From positions 1-15,610 of the forward strand of contig WFPZ01000052.1 in NCBI GenBank assembly GCA_015487335.1: a DNA stretch of 15,610 nt, in the 5' to 3' direction. Position 1 is the first letter of the stretch. Each line of letters starts with the position of its first letter. Under the pieces are notes generated by a model, which made no database searches, was not told the DNA's origin, and saw nothing but the letters and a program-made list of their open reading frames with translations. This DNA is from Paracoccaceae bacterium (lineage in GTDB: Bacteria > Pseudomonadota > Alphaproteobacteria > Rhodobacterales > Rhodobacteraceae). The translations under genes were made by a program, and so were the position numbers. Shown here in pieces: positions 8,069 to 13,624 of this stretch.

Positions 8069-9706
8069 TCAGGCCCCGGCCTCCGTCTCGGCTTCGGTCT
8101 CGGGCTCGGCCTCTTCGCCTTCCTCTTCGCCCTCTTTCGCCTCCAGGTCGGCCGGGTCCACCCAGCCCAGCTGCACCCGCGCCGTCATCACCAGGTTCTG
8201 GGCCTCCTCAAGGCTGACGTCGAACTTCTCGAGAATGCCCTCGTCCTTGACGCGCTCGCCGTTCACCGTCGTCCAGCCGCCGGCCAGCTCCCAGTCGGCG
8301 CAGGTGGCGAAATCTTCCAGCGTCTTTATCCCCTCCTCAGCCAGCGCCTCGAGCATCTGCGGCGTCAGACCGTCAAAGCCGATCAGGCTGTCATCGGCCC
8401 CAAGCTCGCGGGCGCGTTCCAGCGCCTTGCGGTTCTGCTCGTCCAGGTAATCGCGGGCCCGCGCCTGCAGTTCCTTGGCGGTGTCTTCGTCGATGCCGTC
8501 GATCACCAGCAGTTCGTCAAGGTCCACGTAGGCCACCTCTTCCAGCGAAGAGAAGCCCTCGGCCACCAGCAGCTGGGCGAAGAACTCGTCAAGGTCGAGG
8601 GTGTCCATGAACAGTTTGGTGCGCTCCTCGAATTCGGCCTGGCGGCGCTGGCTTTCTTCGGCCTCGGTCAGGATGTCGATGTCGAGCCCGGTCAGCTGGC
8701 TGGCCAGTCGCACGTTCTGCCCGCGCCGGCCGATCGCCAGCGAAAGCTGGTCGTCGGGCACGACAACCTCGATCTTGCCGGCGTCCTCGTCGAGCACCAC
8801 CTTGGTCACCTCGGCCGGCTGCAGTGCGTTCACCAGGAAGGTGGGCGCGTCCTCGTTCCAGGGGATGATGTCGATCTTCTCGCCCTGCAGCTCGTTCACC
8901 ACCGCCTGCACGCGCGAGCCGCGCATGCCGACGCAGGCGCCCACCGGATCGATGGAGCTGTCATAGCTGATGACCGCGATCTTTGCCCGGCTGCCCGGAT
9001 CACGCGCCACCGCCTTGATCTCGATGATGCCGTCGTAGATCTCGGGCACTTCCATCTTGAACAGCTCGGCCATGAACTCCGGCGCGGTGCGCGACAGGAA
9101 GATCTGCGGCCCCCGCTGCTCGCGGCGCACGTCCTTGACATAGGCGCGGATGCGGTCGTTGGGGCGATAGCTCTCGCGGCCGATCTTCTCGTTGCGGCGC
9201 AGGATCGCCTCGCCCACGCCCACATCGACGATGACGTTGCCGTACTCCTCGCGCTTGACCACGCCGTTGACGATGGTGCCGACGCGATCCTTGAATTCCT
9301 CGTACTGGCGGTCGCGCTCGGCCTCGCGCACCTTCTGCAGGATCACCTGCTTGGCGCTCTGCGCCGCGATCCGCCCCATCTCAACAGGCGGCACCTCGTC
9401 GACGATGGTGTCGCCGACCTTCGGATCGTCCAGATACTGCTTCGCCTGCTCCACGGTGAGCTGGGCCTGATGATTCTCCAGCTCGTCATCCTCGACCACG
9501 GTGCGCACCCGGGTGAAGGTGGCCTTGCCGGTCTTGCGGTCGATCTTCACGCGGATGTCCATCTCCGAGCCGTAACGGCTCTTGGCGGCCCGCGCGAGGC
9601 TTTCCTCCATCGCCTCGATCACCAGCTCCGGGTCGATCATCTTCTCCCGCGCCACGGCCTCCGCGGTCTGCAGAAGCTCCAGCTGGTTTGCGGATGTGAT
9701 TGCCAT
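8069..9706 (-). CDS. nusA: Transcription termination/antitermination protein NusA
   Basis: NusA binds RNA polymerase and nascent RNA, stimulating pausing and intrinsic termination and taking part in rRNA antitermination. The 545-residue protein shows the N-terminal polymerase-binding domain (1-130), an S1 domain (about 140-205), KH1 with the VGACVGMRGSRV loop (about 257-266), KH2 with AIGRRGQNVRLAS (about 324-336), and two C-terminal helix-hairpin-helix-like repeats (about 365-425 and 440-515). An acidic tail rich in Glu (about 519-542) follows. The ATG at 9706 begins the conserved MAITSANQLELLQTAEAV; it is 4 bp after the rimP stop, with GAGGAGG inside the rimP end. The in-frame extension to 9745 would overlap rimP and is unlikely. 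The tandem C-terminal repeats match proteobacterial NusA. Confidence 0.98.
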   Translation of the reverse strand: MAITSANQLELLQTAEAVAREKMIDPELVIEAMEESLARAAKSRYGSEMDIRVKIDRKTGKATFTRVRTVVEDDELENHQAQLTVEQAKQYLDDPKVGDTIVDEVPPVEMGRIAAQSAKQVILQKVREAERDRQYEEFKDRVGTIVNGVVKREEYGNVIVDVGVGEAILRRNEKIGRESYRPNDRIRAYVKDVRREQRGPQIFLSRTAPEFMAELFKMEVPEIYDGIIEIKAVARDPGSRAKIAVISYDSSIDPVGACVGMRGSRVQAVVNELQGEKIDIIPWNEDAPTFLVNALQPAEVTKVVLDEDAGKIEVVVPDDQLSLAIGRRGQNVRLASQLTGLDIDILTEAEESQRRQAEFEERTKLFMDTLDLDEFFAQLLVAEGFSSLEEVAYVDLDELLVIDGIDEDTAKELQARARDYLDEQNRKALERARELGADDSLIGFDGLTPQMLEALAEEGIKTLEDFATCADWELAGGWTTVNGERVKDEGILEKFDVSLEEAQNLVMTARVQLGWVDPADLEAKEGEEEGEEAEPETEAETEAGA

Positions 9707-9710
9707 GTCT

Positions 9711-10286
9711 TCAGTCCTCCTCAGAACCGGATCGGTCTGTTTCAATCTCGTCGAACTTGCTTTCGTCGATCACGCCGGCCGCCTTGCGCTGGCGCAGCAT
9801 CTCGCGGATCAGATCGTCGGTCAGAACGAGCTTGGCGTCCGACAGCCAGTCGAACCTCAGCCCGATGGTGCCTTCCTCGATCTCGATCAGCACCTCGTCG
9901 CCCTCGACCCCGGCCAGCACGCCCTTGAAGCGGCGGCGGCCGTCGATCAGCTCGGTGGTCTCCACCTTGGCCAGATAGCCCTTCCACGCCTCGAAATCCT
10001 TGAGCCGGGTCAGCGGCCTGTCGATGCCGGGGCTGGAAACTTCCAGCGTGTAAGCCTCCTCGATCGGGTCTTCCACATCGAGCACCGCCCCCACGGCGGT
10101 GGAAATCTCGGCGCAGTCGTCCACCTCGATGCCCCCGCCGGGCCGCTCGGCCATGATCTGCACGGTGCGGCTCTTGCCGCCCATCAGCCGGACACGCACC
10201 AGCTCGAAGCCCATCCCCTCGATCACGGGACGAACGATATCGGCCAGGCGCCGGTCGATCGCGGCTTTGGCAACCAGGTCATTCAT
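9711..10286 (-). CDS. rimP: Ribosome maturation factor RimP
   Basis: RimP assists 30S subunit assembly. The 191-residue protein carries the N-terminal alpha/beta domain with GMGFELVRVRLMGG, the signature LEVSSPGIDRPL at about 81-92, and the C-terminal SH3-like barrel (about 95-160), then an acidic end. I chose the ATG at 10286 (MNDLVAKAAIDRRLADIV). The longer in-frame start at 10406 would place the protein across the promoter and terminator hairpin described here. An AGAGG Shine-Dalgarno lies about 10 nt upstream, within an inverted repeat. rimP is the first gene of the rimP-nusA-ylxR-infB operon; nusA starts 4 bp after its stop. Alphaproteobacterial RimP is often longer than the E. coli protein, and this fits. 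Confidence 0.96.
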   Translation of the reverse strand: MNDLVAKAAIDRRLADIVRPVIEGMGFELVRVRLMGGKSRTVQIMAERPGGGIEVDDCAEISTAVGAVLDVEDPIEEAYTLEVSSPGIDRPLTRLKDFEAWKGYLAKVETTELIDGRRRFKGVLAGVEGDEVLIEIEEGTIGLRFDWLSDAKLVLTDDLIREMLRQRKAAGVIDESKFDEIETDRSGSEED

Positions 10287-10293
10287 GCGGCAA

Positions 10294-10306
10294 TGCCTCT
10301 CAGGCA
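10294..10306 (-). promoter_or_regulatory. Hairpin over the rimP Shine-Dalgarno
   Basis: On the minus strand TGCCT, GAG and AGGCA form a 5-bp stem with a 3-nt loop. The stem and loop include the GAGAGG that should act as the Shine-Dalgarno of rimP. It directly follows the T-tract of the terminator hairpin. Confidence 0.4.
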
Positions 10307-10307
10307 C

Positions 10308-10330
10308 AAAAAAACGGGCGCGCGGCCCGT
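10308..10330 (-). terminator. Intrinsic terminator/attenuator in the rimP-nusA leader
   Basis: Read on the minus strand, ACGGGC pairs with GCCCGT around a 5-nt loop (CGCGC) and is followed at once by seven T residues (10314-10308, the first shared with the stem end). This is a textbook intrinsic terminator. It lies only 22 nt before the rimP ATG and downstream of the best promoter for that operon. It can therefore act as a leader attenuator as well as stopping read-through from argG. Confidence 0.8.
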
Positions 10331-10384
10331 GAAACTTTCCGGTGGAGCCTCGGGGGTGGAAGCCGAAGCGCCGCTGTCGAGAGG

Positions 10385-10413
10385 GATATAGGCCAATGAA
10401 AGCCAAACCGCAA
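10385..10413 (-). promoter_or_regulatory. Predicted sigma-70 promoter of the rimP-nusA-ylxR-infB operon
   Basis: On the minus strand TTGCGG (10413-10408), exactly 17 nt, and TATATC (10390-10385) form a good promoter in the gap between argG and rimP. Transcription would begin near 10378. The leader would be about 92 nt and would contain the terminator hairpin. TATATC is 4/6 and TTGCGG 3/6 against the consensus. Confidence 0.55.
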
Positions 10414-10415
10414 GG

Positions 10416-10444
10416 GGCGCGCGGGCAGAGTTTCGCTGCGCGCC
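10416..10444 (-). other. Second stem-loop downstream of argG
   Basis: GGCGCGC (10416-10422) is complementary to GCGCGCC (10438-10444) across a 15-nt loop. An alternative register adds a GCAG/CTGC inner stem. It lies between the argG 3' element and the -35 of the rimP promoter, and no long T run follows. It may help end or stabilise the argG transcript. Confidence 0.35.
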
Positions 10445-10447
10445 GCT

Positions 10448-10495
10448 CTTCTTCTGTCAGGAAATACTCCGGGGGTCCGGGGGCAGCGCCCCCGG
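10448..10495 (-). repeat. Stem-loop element after argG, Rhodobacteraceae-type extragenic motif
   Basis: Right after the argG stop, on the minus strand, CCGGGGGC pairs perfectly with GCCCCCGG around GCT (10495-10477). It is followed by ACCCCCGGAGTATTTCC and a GAAGAAGAG segment. The string CCCCGGAGTATTT after a GC-rich hairpin is one I remember as recurring between genes in Rhodobacteraceae, probably as a transcript 3' end. Only one copy is in this window, so repetition is from memory, not shown here. Confidence 0.45.
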
Positions 10496-10499
10496 CTAC

Positions 10500-11726
10500 C
10501 TATTTCTTCACCCTCCGGTCCCGCATCGCCAGCAGCCGCAGCCGCAGCGCGTTCAGCTTGATGAACCCGGCCGCGTCCTTCTGGTCATAGGCGCCGGCGT
10601 CGTCCTCGAAGGTCACGTGCTCTTCCGAATACAGGCTGTGCTCGGACCACCGGCCCACCGTGCGCGCCAGGCCCTTGTAAAGCTTCACCCGCACCGTGCC
10701 GGTCACATGCTCCTGGCTGCGGTCGATGGCGGCCTGCAGCATCTCGCGCTCGGGGCTGAACCAGAAGCCGTTGTAGATCAGCTCCGCATAGCGCGGCATC
10801 AGCTCGTCCTTGAGATGCGCCGCGCCGCGGTCGAGGGTGATCTGCTCGATGCCGCGGTGCGCTTCCAGCAGGATGGTGCCGCCCGGCGTTTCGTAGATGC
10901 CGCGCGATTTCATCCCCACGAAGCGCCCCTCCACCAGATCGAGCCGCCCGATCCCGTGCCGCCCGCCATATTCGTTGAGCGCGGTCAGCAGCTCGGCCGG
11001 GCTCATCGCCTGCCCGTTGATCGAAACCGCGTCACCCCGTTCGAACCCGATCTCGATGTATTCGGGCTTGTCGGGCGCCTCCTCGGGGTGGACCGTGCGC
11101 TGATAGACGTAATCCGGCGCCTCGACCGCCGGATCTTCCAGAACCTTGCCCTCGCTGGAGGTGTGCAGCAGGTTCGCATCCACCGAAAAGGGCGCCTCGC
11201 CGCGCTTGTCCTTTGCGATCGGAATCTGATGCGCCTCGGCGAATTCCAGCAGCTTCGTGCGGCTGGTCAGATCCCACTCGCGCCACGGGGCGATCACCTT
11301 GATGTCGGGGTTGAGCGCATAGGCCGACAGCTCGAACCGCACCTGATCATTGCCCTTGCCGGTGGCGCCATGGGCGATGGCATCGGCACCGGTCTCGGCG
11401 GCGATCTCGATCAGCCGTTTCGAGATCAGCGGCCGCGCGATCGAGGTGCCCAGCAGATACAGCCCCTCATAGACCGCGTTCGCGCGGAACATGGGAAAGA
11501 CGAAATCGCGCACGAATTCCTCGCGCAGGTCCTCGATGTAGATGTTTTCCGGCGCGATCCCCAGCATCTCGGCCTTCTGGCGGGCGGGCTCCAGCTCTTC
11601 TCCCTGGCCGAGATCGGCGGTGAAGGTGACCACCTCGCAGCCATATTCGGTTTGCAGCCATTTCAGGATGATCGAGGTGTCGAGACCGCCCGAATAGGCC
11701 AGTACGACTTTCTTTGGCGCAGACAT
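10500..11726 (-). CDS. argG: Argininosuccinate synthase
   Basis: ArgG joins citrulline and aspartate with ATP cleavage to AMP and PPi, the penultimate step of arginine synthesis. The 408-residue protein begins with the ATP-pyrophosphatase loop AYSGGLDTS (residues 10-18), followed by the adenine-binding region, HGATGKGNDQVRFE at about 119-132 for substrate binding, and the conserved C-terminal oligomerisation part with SEHSLYSEEH. Length is normal for the short, common ArgG type. The ATG at 11726 has GGAG about 8 nt upstream. It diverges from ilvA over 143 bp and is followed by stem-loops at its 3' end. It is transcribed in the same direction as rimP but separated from it by 213 bp, its own 3' structures and a terminator, so it is probably a separate unit. 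argJ of the same pathway lies about 6 kb away on the other strand. Confidence 0.98.
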   Translation of the reverse strand: MSAPKKVVLAYSGGLDTSIILKWLQTEYGCEVVTFTADLGQGEELEPARQKAEMLGIAPENIYIEDLREEFVRDFVFPMFRANAVYEGLYLLGTSIARPLISKRLIEIAAETGADAIAHGATGKGNDQVRFELSAYALNPDIKVIAPWREWDLTSRTKLLEFAEAHQIPIAKDKRGEAPFSVDANLLHTSSEGKVLEDPAVEAPDYVYQRTVHPEEAPDKPEYIEIGFERGDAVSINGQAMSPAELLTALNEYGGRHGIGRLDLVEGRFVGMKSRGIYETPGGTILLEAHRGIEQITLDRGAAHLKDELMPRYAELIYNGFWFSPEREMLQAAIDRSQEHVTGTVRVKLYKGLARTVGRWSEHSLYSEEHVTFEDDAGAYDQKDAAGFIKLNALRLRLLAMRDRRVKK

Positions 11727-11757
11727 GAAAAAGCTCCGTCGAAAGGGTTACCGGCGG

Positions 11758-11786
11758 GGTGTATTGGCTTTTTCCGAAAGGGGCAA
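11758..11786 (-). promoter_or_regulatory. Possible promoter of argG
   Basis: On the minus strand TTGCCC (11786-11781), 17 nt, TACACC (11763-11758). The -10 resembles the TACATC proposed for secA. The match is weak and the -35 overlaps one arm of an inverted repeat. Confidence 0.3.
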
Positions 11787-11841
11787 GCATGCCGTTTCCC
11801 GCCCGCCCCGTCGCCCGGACCACCTGCCGCGGGCTTGCCCC
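11780..11841. other. 9-bp inverted repeat in the argG-ilvA divergent region
   Basis: GGGGCAAGC (11780-11788) is mirrored by GCTTGCCCC (11833-11841) with 44 bp between the arms. The left arm overlaps the proposed argG -35. It could be a pair of operator half-sites or an RNA stem in the ilvA leader; no regulator is implied by the sequence. Confidence 0.3.
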
Positions 11842-11842
11842 G

Positions 11843-11858
11843 GCCGCGAAATCGCGGC
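11843..11858 (+). other. Palindrome just upstream of the ilvA Shine-Dalgarno
   Basis: GCCGCGAAATCGCGGC is a 16-bp inverted repeat with 7-bp arms and an AA centre. It ends 2 nt before AGGGA, the ilvA ribosome-binding site (11861-11865). In RNA it would be a compact hairpin at the edge of the initiation region; as DNA it could be an operator shared with argG. Confidence 0.4.
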
Positions 11859-11869
11859 ACAGGGACAGG

Positions 11870-13117
11870 ATGAACGATGTCGTGAAAAACGCCCGCGCCG
11901 CCGAGGCCGCGATGCGCGAACTCTTCGCGCCGACGCCGCTGCAGCGCAACGATCATCTCAGCGCCCGATTCGGCGCCGAGATCCTGCTCAAGCGCGAAGA
12001 TCTCACCCCGGTGCGCTCCTACAAGATCCGGGGCGCGCTGAACGCCATGCGCAAGGTTCTGGCGCGCGACCCCGGGCAAGAGCGCTTCGTCTGCGCCAGC
12101 GCCGGCAACCATGCCCAGGGCGTGGCCTATGTCTGCCGCCATTTCGGGGTGCGCGGGGTGATCTTCATGCCCGTCACCACCCCCCAGCAGAAGATCGACA
12201 AGACCCGCGTGTTCGGCGGCGACAACATCGAGATCCGCCTCACCGGCGACTATTTCGACGACACCCTCGCCGCCGCCCAGGCCTATTGCGCCGAACAGGG
12301 GGCGCATTTCCTCTCGCCCTTCGATGACCCGGACGTGATAGAAGGCCAGGCCTCGGTGGCGGTCGAGATCCTCTCGCAGATGCCCCGCCCGCCCGATCTC
12401 GTCATCCTGCCGGTGGGCGGCGGCGGGCTGTCGGCGGGGGTGATCTCCACCATCCGCCAGCTGGCCCCGCAGACCCGCTTCAGGCTGGTGGAGCCCGCCG
12501 GCGGCGCCAGCCTCCGTGCCGCGCTTGCAGCCGGTCGGCCGGTGACCCTCGAACGGGTGGACAGTTTCGTCGATGGCGCGGCGGTGGCCACCATCGGTGC
12601 CGCCCCCTTCGAGATTCTGAAGGATGTGCCGCCAGAAGACGTGATTCTCGCCCCCGAAGACCGCATCTGCACCACCATGCTGGAGATGCTGAATGTCGAG
12701 GGCATCGTGCTGGAGCCCGCCGGGGCCCTTGCGGTGGATGCGCTTTCCTCTCTGGCCGGGGAAATCCGCGGCAAGCGGGTGGTCTGCGTCACCTCTGGCG
12801 GCAACTTCGATTTCGAGCGCCTGCCGGAAGTGAAGGAACGCGCCCAGCGCTACCTCGGGCTGAAGAAATACCTTATCCTGCGCATGCCCCAGCGCCCCGG
12901 CGCGCTGCGCGACTTTCTCGAGATGCTCGGCCCCGACGACGACATCGCCCGTTTCGAATATCTCAAGAAATCGGCCCGCAACTTCGGCTCGGTTCTGATC
13001 GGGATCGAAACCAGCCACCCCGGCAACTTCGACGCCCTGTTCGCCAAGCTCGACGCCGCCGGCATGAACTGGCGCGACATCACCGACGACGAGGCCCTGG
13101 CCGAATTCGTGATCTGA
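11870..13117 (+). CDS. ilvA: Threonine ammonia-lyase (threonine deaminase), short single-ACT form
   Basis: This PLP enzyme converts threonine to 2-oxobutanoate, the first committed step of isoleucine synthesis. The 415-residue protein has the PLP lysine in SYKIRGA (K52), the SAGNHAQGVAY substrate loop (about 77-87) and the GGGGLSAG phosphate loop (183-190). The last 80 residues or so form one ACT-like regulatory domain, beginning KKYLILRMPQRPGALRDFL. This is the length of the short IlvA type, not the roughly 510-residue two-domain E. coli enzyme. I chose ATG 11870 because AGGGA lies 4 nt upstream and MNDVVKNARAAEAAM precedes the conserved core; an in-frame start at 11759 would translate the palindromic divergent region. 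It converges with the HPt gene, only 4 bp separating the stops. Serine deaminase activity is possible but biosynthetic use is more likely. Confidence 0.95.
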   Translation: MNDVVKNARAAEAAMRELFAPTPLQRNDHLSARFGAEILLKREDLTPVRSYKIRGALNAMRKVLARDPGQERFVCASAGNHAQGVAYVCRHFGVRGVIFMPVTTPQQKIDKTRVFGGDNIEIRLTGDYFDDTLAAAQAYCAEQGAHFLSPFDDPDVIEGQASVAVEILSQMPRPPDLVILPVGGGGLSAGVISTIRQLAPQTRFRLVEPAGGASLRAALAAGRPVTLERVDSFVDGAAVATIGAAPFEILKDVPPEDVILAPEDRICTTMLEMLNVEGIVLEPAGALAVDALSSLAGEIRGKRVVCVTSGGNFDFERLPEVKERAQRYLGLKKYLILRMPQRPGALRDFLEMLGPDDDIARFEYLKKSARNFGSVLIGIETSHPGNFDALFAKLDAAGMNWRDITDDEALAEFVI

Positions 13118-13121
13118 AGCG

Positions 13122-13457
13122 TCACGCCGCCTGCAGAGCATCCGGCACGGAACGAAGGAACTCCGCCTTCGACTCGCGGTAGCAGCGCGCCAGCGCGGCG
13201 GCGTCGAATTCCGCCCCCTGGCTGGCGGTCAGCCGCGCCTGGGCCTGCAGGCAGGCCTCGGCAAATTCCGCAAACCCCAGGTTCAGCGCACACCCCTTCA
13301 GGAAATGCAGCATTTCGCAGATTTCGCGCGGTCTCGTTGCCTGCGGCAGCCGCGCGAGGGTTTCCTCCACCTCCTCGAGAAAGAGATTCACGACCTCGCC
13401 GAAATTCTCCGCCCCGATTTCATCATGCAATTCCTTCACTCGTTCCCAACTGATCAT
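13122..13457 (-). CDS. HPt domain histidine phosphotransfer protein
   Basis: This 111-residue single-domain protein should relay a phosphoryl group from a hybrid sensor kinase to a response regulator through a histidine. The HPt motif LHFLKGCALNLGF places the phospho-accepting His at residue 51, with the following LKG and LGF matching the family. The rest is predicted helical and acidic (EVVNLFLEEVEETLARL), consistent with a four-helix bundle. There is no kinase domain, signal peptide or membrane segment. The ATG at 13457 has GAGG 5 nt upstream. It is divergent from a REC-PP2C gene across 167 bp, which makes that protein its likely partner, and it converges with ilvA. The kinase is not in the window. 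Identity as an HPt is firm; the partnership is inference. Confidence 0.88.
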   Translation of the reverse strand: MISWERVKELHDEIGAENFGEVVNLFLEEVEETLARLPQATRPREICEMLHFLKGCALNLGFAEFAEACLQAQARLTASQGAEFDAAALARCYRESKAEFLRSVPDALQAA

Positions 13458-13545
13458 CTGCGCCTCGCAACCTCCATTGGCGCCCCCACGCCATCACCCT
13501 GACCGCCACCGGTTAATTCCAGGTAAGCACAGAGAAAAATCGCCC

Positions 13546-13579
13546 CGAATTTCGCGAATTAGGTTCTCGTACACGAATT
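13546..13579. other. Three CGAATT direct repeats upstream of the REC-PP2C gene
   Basis: CGAATT occurs at 13546-13551, 13555-13560 and 13574-13579, in an AT-richer stretch of the HPt/REC-PP2C divergent region. Start-to-start spacings are 9 and 19 bp. It could be a regulator-binding cluster, though short repeats of this kind also arise by chance. I see no convincing sigma-70 promoter for either gene. Confidence 0.3.
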
Positions 13580-13614
13580 GGCTCTAAAAGAGGCGCAGCC
13601 TGCGGGTGTCATTT

Positions 13615-13618
13615 GGAG
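13615..13618 (+). promoter_or_regulatory. Shine-Dalgarno that favours the TTG start at 13625
   Basis: GGAG is 6 nt upstream of TTG at 13625. The alternative TTG at 13613 has no good ribosome-binding site. Confidence 0.5.
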
Positions 13619-13624
13619 CATACG

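Noticed and set aside
10287..10406. Longer rimP start at 10406
   Set aside because: It would translate the promoter -10 and the terminator hairpin; the extra residues have no family resemblance and MNDLVAKA is the usual kind of start.
11759..11869. Longer ilvA start at 11759
   Set aside because: The extension covers the palindromic divergent region and has no conserved sequence; ATG 11870 has its own Shine-Dalgarno.
11791..11869. Leader peptide attenuator for ilvA
   Set aside because: No short ORF rich in Ile, Leu or Val codons and no terminator hairpin with a T-tract is present upstream of ilvA.
11663..13141. Minus-strand ORF across ilvA and the divergent region
   Set aside because: Antisense shadow of ilvA, running into the argG start.
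13513..13527. CtrA site (TTAA-N7-TTAA) near the REC-PP2C gene
   Set aside because: Only one half fits: TTAA, 7 nt, then TAAG.
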